A DNA stretch of 64,000 bases from Balneolales bacterium ANBcel1 (GCA_029688905.1 JARULB010000003.1:124001-188000); one strand, 5' to 3'. Shown: positions 39,337-48,486, counted from the first letter of the stretch. Notes: generated by a model from the sequence alone, not told the origin. Numbers and translations are program-made.

Positions 39337-41553
39337 CTACTCCTCCATTTTTTGCCTCAAATCCTCGAGTTTCTCCAGCTTCGCATTCAGCTTGTTCTGT
39401 TCTTTGTCAATTTTTTTCTGGATGTCGTCAATCAGTGCATTTCCTTTTCCACCGGGGTTGATAAAGGTCATGGTATCCTTGTATCGCATGATTTCCTCAT
39501 GCATTTTATCACACTCTTTCTTCAGCTTAAAGTACTCGTCACGCGCGCCTTTGCCGGCCCGGCCTGAAACCGGCTCTTTGCCGGTTGATTCCGAACGGCC
39601 CCGGGTGGTGGCACGGAGTTTGTCGTAAAACGTGTCACATGCGGCCTTGTAATCCGAATCGAGTCTGGATTTCTTCTTTATCGGCACAAAGCCGATTTTT
39701 TTAAACTGTTCCTGCAGTTCCTTCACCTGTTCCAGGGCCTCTTCGACATTCTCCTGCCCGGCCAGCTTTTCGATTTCAGAGACAATTCCCCGCTTCTTCT
39801 CGTAATTGGCCTTCTGATCTTCACGGACGACCCGGTAGTGCTTGCGTCTGTTGTCATAAAACGCATCCATCGCCTTCTTGAACCGGCTCCAGAGCTTGTT
39901 GGATTTCCGGCGCGATACCGGACCGGTCTCCTTCCATTGCTTCATCAGGTTCTCAAGCTCGGCTGAGGTCTCATTCCAATTGGTGCTCTCTTTCAGCTCT
40001 TCCGCTTTTTCGCACAAGGCTACCTTTTGTGCAAGGTTTTCCTGCTCCTGACGGCGGATTACATCCTGATTCTCACTTTTGATCTTGTTGAACTTCCGGG
40101 TAGCCTCGTTAAACCGCTCCCAGAGCTCATCGTTTTTTTCCTTGGGTACGGCTCCCGTATTTTTCCAGTTCTTATGGAGGTTGTTCATTTCCCGCACAGC
40201 CAGGGCGAGGTCTTTTTCCTCCGCCAGTGCCTCCGCTTTCTCGCACATCCGGATTTTTTTCTGGATGTTCTTTTTGGTCTGTTTCCGGAACTTTTCGTTG
40301 TGCTCGTATTTCCTGTTGAAAAACTCGTCACGAACGGATTTGAACTGCTCCCAGACCCCTTCGGATTGCTCCATGGGAACATGCCCGATTTTTTTCCACT
40401 GTTTCGAGAGCAGTTCCATTTCGGCATCTCTCTGGTCCCAGTTCTCGGTATCCGGTCCGAGCGCCGCCACAAGCTGCTTCATTTTGTCCAGTACGGCCAG
40501 CTTGCCTGCAAGATTCGCCTCCTCCTTTTCGGCTTTTTTGACGAGGAAAGCGACTTTGTTCTCATTAAACTGTTGCAGCAGATCGGCAAACCTCTTCTCC
40601 TGGGCTGAGGCCTCGTCCCCGCCGGGAAGGTCTTTGATCTCCTCCCATCGGCTGCTTATGGAATTGACCTGCTTGATGGCCTGCCATTTCTTTTTGTTGA
40701 TAACCTCCTGCAACTGTTCCAGAAGCCTTTCCCGCTTTTCCAGGTTGGCCTTTTTCCGTTCCTTCTTTTTCTGATGCCAGGCTTCCTTTCTTTCGGTGAA
40801 CTGCTTTCTGGCATCATCCCGCTCTTTCAGCAAATCGGCATATCCCGGTTCGGAAGCCAGTGATTCATCCGCCGCCACAATATCCTGCCATTTTTCCTGA
40901 ATCTGTTCGAAGCCGGCCTGTCCGTGCATCCAGTCGTTCTGTCTTGCCAGGTCACGGGCATGAGAGGCAAGAGCAGCCAACGGGGCAAGGCTCTCAGGCA
41001 AGTCTTCACGTCTCTTCTCTTGCGGCTCCGTCCCGGAGCTTTCCGCCGGTTCTTCCGCGCTTTCGGGTTTTCCGTCAGCACTCGCAGCCGGGGCCTCCGC
41101 ACTTTCCGAAACCTCAGCAGTACTCTCCTCCGGCTCTGAAGTAACTTCAGATGCCTTCGAGTCATTCTCTACCGGCGCGTCAGCGTTTTCCGTCAATTCT
41201 GCAGGTTTTTCGGATGTCTCTTCCGGCTCGGACTTCTCCTGATCCGGCTGCGATGCAAGCCCCTCAACTTTCCCAAGCAATGCCTCAAAATCTCCAATGG
41301 CCTTCGCCGACAGGATCTCTTCGCGCAGCTGTGCCAGACTGGCCTTTAAATCGTCATTTATCGTCACCTGCTTCAACCGAAGCAATTCGGTATTCACATA
41401 CTTCTCAAGTTCCGTAAAACGATTTTCAAAGTAAGTAACAGCCTCATCAGCAGCATCCGGTTCAACACGAGCGAGTTCCCTGCCCGAAAAATTTGCACCA
41501 TCCTTCTGTCGGATGCGTCCGTCGTCTGTCACCGTCACATGTTCTCTTTCCAT
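39337..41553 (-). CDS. Large DUF349 coiled-coil protein
   Basis: About 738 residues, mostly alpha-helical and very rich in Lys, Glu and Gln. A short N-terminal region is followed by an acidic, low-complexity linker (about 105-190, rich in Glu, Ser, Ala and Pro). Then come at least five DUF349 repeats of about 70-75 residues (about 255-680), each with a W-x-x-x-G/I-x-x-x/VP pattern such as SKQWKKIGHVPM and MKQWKETGPVSR. A C-terminal coiled coil ends the protein. The function of DUF349 proteins is not settled. It is likely a cytoplasmic structural or nucleic-acid-associated protein. The start used is the ATG four codons in, as the frame otherwise begins with GTG. Confidence 0.88.
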   Translation of the reverse strand: MEREHVTVTDDGRIRQKDGANFSGRELARVEPDAADEAVTYFENRFTELEKYVNTELLRLKQVTINDDLKASLAQLREEILSAKAIGDFEALLGKVEGLASQPDQEKSEPEETSEKPAELTENADAPVENDSKASEVTSEPEESTAEVSESAEAPAASADGKPESAEEPAESSGTEPQEKRREDLPESLAPLAALASHARDLARQNDWMHGQAGFEQIQEKWQDIVAADESLASEPGYADLLKERDDARKQFTERKEAWHQKKKERKKANLEKRERLLEQLQEVINKKKWQAIKQVNSISSRWEEIKDLPGGDEASAQEKRFADLLQQFNENKVAFLVKKAEKEEANLAGKLAVLDKMKQLVAALGPDTENWDQRDAEMELLSKQWKKIGHVPMEQSEGVWEQFKSVRDEFFNRKYEHNEKFRKQTKKNIQKKIRMCEKAEALAEEKDLALAVREMNNLHKNWKNTGAVPKEKNDELWERFNEATRKFNKIKSENQDVIRRQEQENLAQKVALCEKAEELKESTNWNETSAELENLMKQWKETGPVSRRKSNKLWSRFKKAMDAFYDNRRKHYRVVREDQKANYEKKRGIVSEIEKLAGQENVEEALEQVKELQEQFKKIGFVPIKKKSRLDSDYKAACDTFYDKLRATTRGRSESTGKEPVSGRAGKGARDEYFKLKKECDKMHEEIMRYKDTMTFINPGGKGNALIDDIQKKIDKEQNKLNAKLEKLEDLRQKMEE

Positions 41554-41777
41554 CAAAATCACTACTTAAACTGGTTTAAATATTTATCAGATTGCTTTAT
41601 ATAACGAAATAACTGCAATAATATCACTTGCAAATCCAGCAAATTGTCATGCGAACCGGATTAAGAACTCTGCCTATAAAACAAAACCATCCACAAGCCT
41701 GCAAATTATAGAGCGTAATAGAATAATAAAAATCACAGCGATAACAAACAGGATGGACGGCAATAGAGTGATATAAA

Positions 41778-42563
41778 CTACTTTTTCATGGCCAATTCAC
41801 CGATCATTAGTCCGATTTTTATGGGAATCCATTTACTGAGCAGCAAGGGAATTCGTAGAAGGGGTCTTGAGAGAGTCATGCCCTGATCCGCGGCTAGGCC
41901 TTTCAGACCTCTGAGGGCAACCTCGTCAGCCTGCTGCAGTCCCCTGAAAGCTGACTTCGCCTTGTCAACTCCGGCCACATCCATAAACTCGGTGTTCACC
42001 GGTCCGGGGCAGAGTACGCTTACACGCACACCGGTGTGCTTCAGCTCATGCCACAGGCTCCAGGATAAATTGATTACGAACTGCTTTGTCGCAGAATAGA
42101 CACCAAAATAGGGGATCGGCAGAAAACCGGCCATGGATGCGACATTCAGTACACCGCCGTGGTTGCGCTCCAGCATGCCGGGAAGCAGGGTGCGGGTCAG
42201 TGTCACCAGCGAGTTCATATTCACCTGCATCATTTGCTCATAGGTTTCCAGCGGAGCATCCTCAAATCGGCCGTTATACCCGAAACCGGCATTATTGATG
42301 AGGATGTCAACGGAGATCCCCTTTTTGTCGAGCTGGTCACTTAGTAACCGGGCACCGTCGGGGTCGGAGAGATCAGCCGCAATCACGGTTACCTCTGCGT
42401 CATGCTCCTCACGCAACTCGGCCGCGAGCTGCTCCAGGCGATCCTTGCGGCGGGAAGTGATGATCAGTTCGGCACCCCAGATGGACAGATACCGGGCGAA
42501 AGCAACACCGATACCCGAGGAGGCACCGGTTACAAGAACCTTTTTGCTTTTAAAATAATCCAT
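41778..42563 (-). CDS. Classical short-chain dehydrogenase/reductase
   Basis: The product is a Rossmann-fold NAD(P)-dependent oxidoreductase. It carries the cofactor motif TGASSGIG near the N-terminus, NNAGFGYNGRF, the catalytic Ser region (VASMAGFLP) and the YSATK catalytic Tyr-Lys pair, followed by the PG segment (CPGPVNTEF). Basic residues after beta-2 (TSRRKDRL) suggest NADP preference. At 261 residues it has usual length. The C-terminal LLLSKWIPIKIGLMIG is hydrophobic and may touch membrane or lipid, as in relatives acting on fatty-acyl or retinal-like substrates. The substrate is unknown. The frame also has a GTG three codons upstream. Confidence 0.9.
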   Translation of the reverse strand: MDYFKSKKVLVTGASSGIGVAFARYLSIWGAELIITSRRKDRLEQLAAELREEHDAEVTVIAADLSDPDGARLLSDQLDKKGISVDILINNAGFGYNGRFEDAPLETYEQMMQVNMNSLVTLTRTLLPGMLERNHGGVLNVASMAGFLPIPYFGVYSATKQFVINLSWSLWHELKHTGVRVSVLCPGPVNTEFMDVAGVDKAKSAFRGLQQADEVALRGLKGLAADQGMTLSRPLLRIPLLLSKWIPIKIGLMIGELAMKK

Positions 42564-42725
42564 ATCTTTCACGTGAAGAGTAAAGGAATTGTCTGTTTTG
42601 GGTTTCCCGAAAAGTAACCTTTTTTGTTTCCATTCAGTTCAAATTATTGTAAGATAGGCCGGCATTTGATTTTATTCGCAGTTTCTTCCGCAATGTATTA
42701 CCGGATCATCATCCGATACCTTTAA

Positions 42726-43889
42726 ATGAGCACGCATCACCGAGAATTTACCATCCTTGTAGTAGAAAGCAACCAACTGAACCTGGAGTTGCTGCTCACC
42801 TTCTTCATGCAGAGCGAGTATCGGATCGCGGCTGCAACAACGGGTATCAAAGCGTTGAAGATTTGCGAGGAAATCACACCCGACCTGATCTTGATGGATG
42901 TCCAGATGCCTGAAATGGACGGGTTTCAAACGGCGGGAAAACTGCTCAAGAATCCCAAAACCCAGGATATTCCCATCATCTTCACCTCTACGCTCACCGA
43001 CAGCAATATCATTCTTAAATGCTTTGAAAGCGGAGGGATCGACTACATCAGTAAGCCGTTTAAGAAAGCGGAGCTGCTTGCCAGGATACATACGCACCTC
43101 TCTCTGAAAATTCTGCGGGAACAGCTGCAGACCGACCGCGATCACCTGACCGCGATTTTGCACAATATGCTTCCAATGGGGCTGATTAAAAGTCTGAGGA
43201 ACGGCGAATTCCCAAAACCGGTATCGGTGGACACTGCCGCCACCCTGTTTACCGACTTCAAGAACTTCAGCAGTATTACACAAAAGCTGGGTTCGAAGAG
43301 AAGCGTTGATCACCTCAACCAGATCTATTACGCCTTCGACGAGATTGTGGAAGCATTCGGTATGGAGCGGATAAAAACCATTGGTGATGCGTACTTCGCC
43401 GTTGGCGGAATCAATACCCATCCTTCCAACATATACCTCTACCCGATTCTGGCCGGACTGAAGTTCAAGGAGTTTGTGGCCTACTACACTGAGCATAAAA
43501 CCGATGCCGACTGGCAGCTTCGTATCGGCTTTGCCGTCGGACCCGTGACCTCCGGTGTGATCGGCTACCAGAAGATCGCCTATGATGTCTGGGGCGATAC
43601 GGTGAACCTGGCAAACCATCTGGAACATGTGGGCCGGCCGGGCTATGTCGTTATACCGGAATTTATCTATGACAAGGTCCGGGATTTTGTGACCGTGTCG
43701 TTCATGGACACCATCCACTCCAACCCCTGGGGAGAGTTGAACATCTACTTCTGCTCCGGGGTCACCGACAATCTGCCGGAACCACTAAAAGATATCATGC
43801 AGGAAATGGATCCCGAGAAACTCTTCAAAAAATCCTCCAGCAAGAAGAGCCTGCTTAAAAAGATCTTCGAGATTCCGGGCTCATCCTGA
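42726..43889 (+). CDS. Response regulator receiver fused to a class III nucleotide cyclase
   Basis: The 387-residue protein has a receiver domain (about 8-125; phospho-acceptor D58 in LILMDVQMPEMDG, K110 in SKPF; only one acidic residue, E14, where receivers usually have two). A coiled linker leads to a class III adenylate/guanylate cyclase domain (about 165-345). Metal Asp residues are present (D177 in LFTDFKNFS and D221 in KTIGDAYF), as are the substrate-selecting K217 and Asp in YDVWGDTVN, which favour ATP, and Asn294. The transition-state Arg expected in VNxAxR is replaced: the segment is VNLANH (His298). Activity may therefore be weak or altered. It stands divergent from the SDR gene and converges with mscS. 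Confidence 0.9.
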   Translation: MSTHHREFTILVVESNQLNLELLLTFFMQSEYRIAAATTGIKALKICEEITPDLILMDVQMPEMDGFQTAGKLLKNPKTQDIPIIFTSTLTDSNIILKCFESGGIDYISKPFKKAELLARIHTHLSLKILREQLQTDRDHLTAILHNMLPMGLIKSLRNGEFPKPVSVDTAATLFTDFKNFSSITQKLGSKRSVDHLNQIYYAFDEIVEAFGMERIKTIGDAYFAVGGINTHPSNIYLYPILAGLKFKEFVAYYTEHKTDADWQLRIGFAVGPVTSGVIGYQKIAYDVWGDTVNLANHLEHVGRPGYVVIPEFIYDKVRDFVTVSFMDTIHSNPWGELNIYFCSGVTDNLPEPLKDIMQEMDPEKLFKKSSSKKSLLKKIFEIPGSS

Positions 43890-43901
43890 ACAACCAGCCA
43901 G

Positions 43902-44750
43902 TCATGACATTTTTTCCGCCAATGATGAATTGTGCAGATGGACATCCCGCTGCGGAAACGGTATGGTAATACCCTCCTTGTCAAACCGCTGCTTGACAAG
44001 TTTGGTCAGGTCCAGCATGGTCATCCAGAAATCGGAGGTTTTTGTCCAGGGCCTGACCAGCAGGTCCACGGAGTTGTCTCCAAGTTTGCCGACAGCAATG
44101 AGTGGTTCCGGGGTTTTCAGTACTCGTGGCTCCTCATCAAGGACTTCCTTGACCACCTTCATGGCCTTGTCGATGTCATCACGGTAGCTGATGCTGAAAA
44201 CCATGTCCACCCTCCTGGTTTCATTCCTGGAGTAGTTCATGATCTCGGAGCCCCAGATTCGGGAGTTGGGCAGGATGACAAATATATTGTCGAGAGTGTG
44301 CATTTTGGTCATGAACAGCCCAATTTCATCCACAATACCGATCGATCCCCCGATATTCACGAAATCTCCGTTTTCAAAGGGGCGGAACGAGAGAAGCATC
44401 ACCCCCGATGCCACATTGCTCAGGGTCCCCTGCATGGCCAGGCCGATGGTCAGGCCGGCCGCACCCAGCAACGCTACCAGACTGGTCGTCTCGAATCCGA
44501 ATTGAGCCAGCACTGCAATAAGCGTGGCGAACAGAATCACCATCTTCGCCGTTTTCGCGATGAGCGGGGCGAGGGTGTCATCCACTCTTGGGGATGTTTC
44601 ACACACTCTGCCCAGACGTTTGCCGACCCATCCGGCAACCAGCCATCCGATGATCAGAATGGCGATGGCTCCCAGTACATTCAAACCATATGGAATTACC
44701 TGTTCGGCAATAATTTCGTTGATTTCACCTGCCTGTAAATCGTAGTTCAT
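43902..44750 (-). CDS. mscS: Small-conductance mechanosensitive channel (MscS family)
   Basis: This 282-residue inner-membrane channel releases solutes on osmotic down-shock. Three membrane helices (about 20-45, 65-85, 90-125) are followed by the beta and alpha/beta cytoplasmic domains. The pore helix region reads SLVALLGAAGLTIGLAMQGTLSNVASGVMLL, with the Gly/Ala packing of MscS, and the following FRPFENGDFVNIGGSIGIVDEI is the family beta-domain. Its length matches the E. coli-type channel. It is convergent with the receiver-cyclase gene (12 bases apart). Osmotic control fits the NhaC antiporter and CdaA found in this window. Confidence 0.95.
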   Translation of the reverse strand: MNYDLQAGEINEIIAEQVIPYGLNVLGAIAILIIGWLVAGWVGKRLGRVCETSPRVDDTLAPLIAKTAKMVILFATLIAVLAQFGFETTSLVALLGAAGLTIGLAMQGTLSNVASGVMLLSFRPFENGDFVNIGGSIGIVDEIGLFMTKMHTLDNIFVILPNSRIWGSEIMNYSRNETRRVDMVFSISYRDDIDKAMKVVKEVLDEEPRVLKTPEPLIAVGKLGDNSVDLLVRPWTKTSDFWMTMLDLTKLVKQRFDKEGITIPFPQRDVHLHNSSLAEKMS

Positions 44751-44832
44751 GTCGGATAGGGTTTAACGGTAGTACAATGTGACAGATATGAATGGAGCAA
44801 CCGGTTACAATTTACGGCAGTCCGTAAAAACT

Positions 44833-44863
44833 AAAAAAAAAGCAGCCGGAACGTACCGGCTGC
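44833..44863 (-). terminator. Rho-independent terminator after dps
   Basis: An 8-bp GC-rich stem (arms 44842-44849 and 44856-44863, loop of 6) is followed on the minus strand by nine U. It lies 35 bases after the dps stop and should end that transcript before mscS. Confidence 0.9.
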
Positions 44864-44897
44864 CTTTATAATAGCTGATTGATGCACCTGCTTTATG

Positions 44898-45392
44898 CTA
44901 TTGCAAATGGCTTCGGAGCATCCATGCAACTTTTGAGTGGTTTCTCAGGCGCTCGGTGACAATGTCAAGTGACGCCTCATCCTCGCCGTCTTCACATGCG
45001 GGGAGGGCCTTTCTCGCGGTACGGATGACCGTCTCGTTGGCCTCCTGGAGGCGCTTAACCATTGTTCGTTCATCCGGCACCCCTTCCTCCTCGGTGATAC
45101 TGGTGAGTTTGGAGTACTCCTTGAACGAACCCGGAGCAAAATGTCCCAATGTCCGGATCTGCTCGGCAATATCATCAATGGCTGTGGCCAGCTCGGTATA
45201 TTGTTCTTCGAACATTTCATGAAGCGGCTGGAAGTTCATTCCCGTAACATTCCAGTGGTAGTTGTGCGTCTTCAGGTAGAGCATATAGGTATCCGCCAGC
45301 AGATGGCTTAACGCTATTGCGATACGTTCACGCTTTTCATCCGGAATTCCGATGTCAATATTGGCATCTGTTTTTTCAATTACGCTGTCCAT
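44898..45392 (-). CDS. dps: Dps-family ferritin-like DNA-protection protein
   Basis: The 164-residue four-helix protein stores iron and protects DNA under oxidative or starvation stress as a 12-mer. The dodecamer-interface ferroxidase residues are visible: His in HNYHWNVTG, Asp/Glu in PLHEMFEEQY and the downstream DDIAEQIRTLG. The LADTYMLYLKTHNYHWNV start is the classic Dps helix A/B. It is encoded by itself, with its own terminator at 44833-44863. The upstream region to 45446 should hold its promoter, perhaps under OxyR/PerR-type control, but I see no clear operator. Confidence 0.96.
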   Translation of the reverse strand: MDSVIEKTDANIDIGIPDEKRERIAIALSHLLADTYMLYLKTHNYHWNVTGMNFQPLHEMFEEQYTELATAIDDIAEQIRTLGHFAPGSFKEYSKLTSITEEEGVPDERTMVKRLQEANETVIRTARKALPACEDGEDEASLDIVTERLRNHSKVAWMLRSHLQ

Positions 45393-45446
45393 AATAGTTT
45401 CCTCCTGCAGTTTTGCTTTATTAATGTTCTATCGAACGTTTTTCTT

Positions 45447-45662
45447 TTACACTACGCTCAACGAAACTGAGCGGTAATTCGTTCTGTTTCCCGGCATGCG
45501 GCACACGTTGCCGTCGTACCTGGGAGAACAGCGGTCACTCTCACGGACAATCCCGGTACCCGTACAATGCGAACACGTCTGAGTCCGGGTTTTTTGTTGC
45601 CTGGAAAGCGGTACCCAGGGATTCGCGCAATATGCGTCAGTTGCGGTTTCGATGATACACAA
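45447..45662 (-). pseudogene. Possible small zinc-ribbon ORF, perhaps frameshifted
   Basis: The frame encodes 71 residues and overlaps the 3' end of the pseudouridine synthase gene. It has a CSHCTGTGIVRE motif like DnaJ- or ribbon-type CxxCxGxG knuckles, but its tail lacks a second clear CxxC. In a different frame the DNA from about 45553 to 45460 encodes PGTTATCAACRETERITAQF, which would supply the missing CxxC. So a one- or two-base frameshift near 45550 may have broken a two-knuckle protein. No function is assigned. It may also be chance. Confidence 0.3.
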
Positions 45663-46356
45663 GCAGCCGCTTGAAATCTTTCGGGACCTGCGCTTCGAGT
45701 CCCACGACGGTGTCGGTTACGGGATGGATAAACTCCAGGCGCGAGGCATGCAGTGCCTGCCGGTCGATCAGTTTCTCCTCCTGTTCGTCTACGGAGTAGT
45801 GCCGATCGCCAACCGTGGGATGACCGATTTCCGCCAGTTGCACCCGGATCTGGTTTTTCAGGCCGGTCTCCAGCGCCACTTCCAGCAGACTCGAGTCCCG
45901 AAAGCTTTCAATAACCCGAAAGTGGAGAGACGCACGGGTGCCGTCCGGATCTTTTTCAGATACCACGACATTCCGAAATCCCTCTTTCACCCGTTTCATA
46001 TAGTGAACCAGCTCGCCTTCCGGCGGATCGGGTATTCCTCGCACCAGTGCCAGATAAATCCGCGCCGGCTCATGATTGCGAAACTGCTCAATCAGCCGGC
46101 CGCAAGCCCTCCTGCTTTTCGCGAAGAGTACTACGCCACTTGTAAAACGATCGATCCGGTGTACCGTGTGGGCGCTTTTCTTCTCTTTTTCCAGGTAGTC
46201 GTCCAGGCGCTCCTGAAGATTGGCGGATTTCATTCCGGGGATGGGAACCGTCAAAATTCCTGCCGGCTTGTTGACCGCAATCAGGTGCTTGTCCTCATAT
46301 AATATCTCCGCCCGAACACGGGGGGTCAGCCGCACGTAGCCTTTCTGTTTTTTCAT
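45637..46356 (-). CDS. RluA-type RNA pseudouridine synthase
   Basis: The 239-residue enzyme converts uridine to pseudouridine in rRNA or tRNA. It carries the RluA-family core: an opening NKPAGILT strand, the catalytic motif HRIDRFTSGVVLFAKS (catalytic Asp after HRI), a GLKNQIRVQLAEIGHPTVGD segment and the LHASRLEFIHP end. There is no S4 domain. The N-terminal 15 residues are Lys/Arg rich. The RNA target cannot be read from sequence. It is the last gene of a minus-strand group whose upstream neighbours have unknown function. Confidence 0.93.
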   Translation of the reverse strand: MKKQKGYVRLTPRVRAEILYEDKHLIAVNKPAGILTVPIPGMKSANLQERLDDYLEKEKKSAHTVHRIDRFTSGVVLFAKSRRACGRLIEQFRNHEPARIYLALVRGIPDPPEGELVHYMKRVKEGFRNVVVSEKDPDGTRASLHFRVIESFRDSSLLEVALETGLKNQIRVQLAEIGHPTVGDRHYSVDEQEEKLIDRQALHASRLEFIHPVTDTVVGLEAQVPKDFKRLLVYHRNRN

Positions 46357-46397
46357 CGGTACAGGTGATTCGTCTGGTTAATAGTCCGGCAGGGAGG

Positions 46398-46949
46398 TTA
46401 CCGGTGTCCGGCCGCTTCGAGCTTATCAAGGAAAACCCGGCTCTCCTGGTCGTCCGGAAAACGGGCAATACAATTGAACATAACGATTTTGGCTTCGTTC
46501 AGCTTTTTCTGATGAACCAAAACCGCCGCATAATTACGCAGGATGAGCGGTGTTTCGCCGCCGTGGCGGATACTGGAACGTATCACCTCTTCGGCCTCAC
46601 CATATTTCTTCCGGGCAACAAGGGCATCGAAAAGTTCATTGAGGATGCCTACGTGGTCTGGCCAGTGCGCCAAAGCGGACCGGTACGACTCTTCCGCGCG
46701 TTGCCAGAACCCCAGCAGGCTGCAGACCGAGCCCATCATGAAGTGTGAAAACGCAAGGTCGTCTCCGGAAGCCCGGCTGAGGTAGTCCACCAGCTCGTCA
46801 CCAATGGCGCGCAGGCTTCTAACCGACGATTGCAATGTGCGTTCGTCTTCATTCTCATCCGCACGGTCCATCTCATCCGACAGATCCACAATTTGTTCGG
46901 AGAGCTGCAGAAGCCGGTCTTTCAGTGATGACGGTTCGTTGTTCACCAT
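46398..46949 (-). CDS. TPR-like protein of unknown function
   Basis: A 183-residue alpha-helical protein. The first 60 residues form an acidic coiled coil. The rest resembles two to three tetratricopeptide repeats, including AEESYRSALAHWPDHVGILNELFDALVARKKYGEAEEVI. It is probably a cytoplasmic interaction protein. No signal peptide or catalytic motif is present. It sits between the pseudouridine synthase and a small unknown gene, all on the minus strand. Confidence 0.7.
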   Translation of the reverse strand: MVNNEPSSLKDRLLQLSEQIVDLSDEMDRADENEDERTLQSSVRSLRAIGDELVDYLSRASGDDLAFSHFMMGSVCSLLGFWQRAEESYRSALAHWPDHVGILNELFDALVARKKYGEAEEVIRSSIRHGGETPLILRNYAAVLVHQKKLNEAKIVMFNCIARFPDDQESRVFLDKLEAAGHR

Positions 46950-46991
46950 GGATGCGACGATTGCCGGGCCCGGCGGGCACGGATGAGCGGC

Positions 46992-47348
46992 CTAAATGCT
47001 CAGATCGACATCGTGTACATTTCTGAGAATTTCCGCGGCGTTCTTGTCATTTTGCTGCATGACCCGGTGCTCGAGGTTGGTAATCAGGCCGGGTCGGGCC
47101 TCATCGTAGGCCTCTGATTTGGCCTGGTCGGAAGTTGTTGTTCGAATCAGGACATAGATGTCGTCTGCCCGGACAACGCTGTAGAGCCCGTCTTCATTAA
47201 ACGCGTGGGACCGCAGCTCTTCATATTTTTTGAACAGTTCGGAGAACGCCCGTGAATTTGCCGCCCGTTCGATAATCTCAACATCATCCGGCCCTTCGGC
47301 ACTCAGCGGAATGTGGCACAGGTAATAAAACTTGTCCTGATAAAGCAT
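46992..47348 (-). CDS. Conserved-looking protein of unknown function
   Basis: The 118-residue protein starts MLYQDKFYYLCHIPL and has no signal peptide, membrane segment or motif I recognise. It is acidic, with a mixed alpha/beta pattern, and its reading frame and ATG look good. It is placed 42 bases upstream of the TPR-like gene on the same strand, so the two may be co-transcribed. No function is assigned. Confidence 0.6.
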   Translation of the reverse strand: MLYQDKFYYLCHIPLSAEGPDDVEIIERAANSRAFSELFKKYEELRSHAFNEDGLYSVVRADDIYVLIRTTTSDQAKSEAYDEARPGLITNLEHRVMQQNDKNAAEILRNVHDVDLSI

Positions 47349-47426
47349 GGAATTTTCTTAAATCGCAGGTTTAATAATCGGGTAATTGATAATGCGGTAA
47401 TGTACAAAAATATGTGACAAATTCCG

Positions 47427-48275
47427 TCATCCCCTCTTCTCGAGAAAACGGGTCAATATGCCATGCGCCCGCTCGATATCTTCCGTAAACACCGATTCAT
47501 CTCTTGTGTGATAGGGGTGGATGGCCGGCTCAATGGCCACCGAAGGAATACCGTGCCCGTGGTTTTTGTTGAACTCCACTCCGTAGTGAAGATAATCGTT
47601 GGTATTGTTGGAAAGCATGATGCCGGGATCCAGGGCGAGCAGCTCATCCCGCAGCCGGACGGTCTCCACCTTCTCTTTTTCCCCCGGTTTGATCCCCGTG
47701 AATTTCCAGTGTTCGCTGTACAGGGCCACACCCCGGTCGCCCCTGAAAAGCGGCGTGGTGTCTATCGTGATGACGCACTCCGGCAGCTGCCCCGTCTCAA
47801 TCAGGTGCCTGGCAATCCTCTCGGCCCCGATCCCGTGGTGCAGTCCGGCGCCTCCTTCTCTCAGCAGATGTGGATGGTGTTTAAGGCCGTAACTCTCCTC
47901 CATTTCCGAAAAGAGCAATATTAGCGGAGGAAAGTTCCGTACTGCCGACTCCCCGGCAAGCGCCATGGCAAGGGCCAGGCCCACGGAATTATCCATCTGG
48001 CCGGTAACGCGGTCATCATCCACCGTAAAAGGGAGTGTCTCCGGCGGCGACTCCCCGAAATGATTAATTTTGTCGAGATGGGCCGCAAGCGCAACCGGTT
48101 GTCGGTCAGGCTGACCGGGAATCAGCGCCACAAGGTTGTTGTCAGGCACATGGACAATCTCCGCTCCTTTGACTGCCGACAGATTTTTTTTAACTACCGG
48201 ATGGAGAAGGTTTTCGTACGATGAAAAGGACGGGACGACGGCGACATCCCTGAGGATGGACAAGAGGCTGTTCAT
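47427..48275 (-). CDS. M20/M28/M42-like zinc aminopeptidase or deacylase
   Basis: The roughly 282-residue protein has the co-catalytic metallohydrolase pattern: VALAAHLDKINHFG (first zinc His and Asp), TGQMDNSVGLALAMAL (bridging Asp), FSEMEESYG (catalytic and zinc Glu pair), VITIDTTPLF, and a late HPYHTRDE His. It is probably an intracellular peptidase, but the substrate is unknown. I use the ATG at 48275 because the frame otherwise begins with a TTG and a short unlikely lead. It is transcribed away from the gene at 48542, so their promoters share 48276-48541. Confidence 0.8.
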   Translation of the reverse strand: MNSLLSILRDVAVVPSFSSYENLLHPVVKKNLSAVKGAEIVHVPDNNLVALIPGQPDRQPVALAAHLDKINHFGESPPETLPFTVDDDRVTGQMDNSVGLALAMALAGESAVRNFPPLILLFSEMEESYGLKHHPHLLREGGAGLHHGIGAERIARHLIETGQLPECVITIDTTPLFRGDRGVALYSEHWKFTGIKPGEKEKVETVRLRDELLALDPGIMLSNNTNDYLHYGVEFNKNHGHGIPSVAIEPAIHPYHTRDESVFTEDIERAHGILTRFLEKRG

Positions 48276-48405
48276 GGAGTATGAGGTTTTTTGTGCAGTC
48301 AATTTGGCCGGAGCGCCGCAACGCCACCAGTACCGACGGATAATATCGTTTTCTCCAAAGAGTGGGTACCAAAAAGGCGATATCGCAAATCCGGTTCAGA
48401 ATTCG

Positions 48406-48459
48406 GCAACAATACACCCGTCCGGATAGCGTTTCTCAGCTGGCGCAATGTATTGTTGC
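48406..48459. promoter_or_regulatory. Inverted repeat in the divergent promoter region
   Basis: The 11 bases GCAACAATACA (48406-48416) recur as a perfect inverted copy TGTATTGTTGC (48449-48459), 32 bases apart, between the divergent peptidase and membrane-protein genes. It could bind a dimeric regulator or form a hairpin. The right arm overlaps a possible promoter (see the next entry). Confidence 0.45.
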
Positions 48460-48486
48460 ATATCTTAGCTACCGAACGTATTTTCG
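48456..48486 (+). promoter_or_regulatory. Candidate Bacteroidota-type promoter
   Basis: TTG at 48456-48458 is followed after 20 bases by TATTTTCG (48479-48486), close to the TTG / TAnnTTTG pattern of this lineage. It lies 56 bases before the ATG at 48542 and overlaps the right arm of the inverted repeat. This is a pattern match only. Confidence 0.35.

Noticed and set aside
42672-43718. Minus-strand ORF of 348 codons
   Set aside because: Antisense to the receiver-cyclase gene, which has clear motifs.
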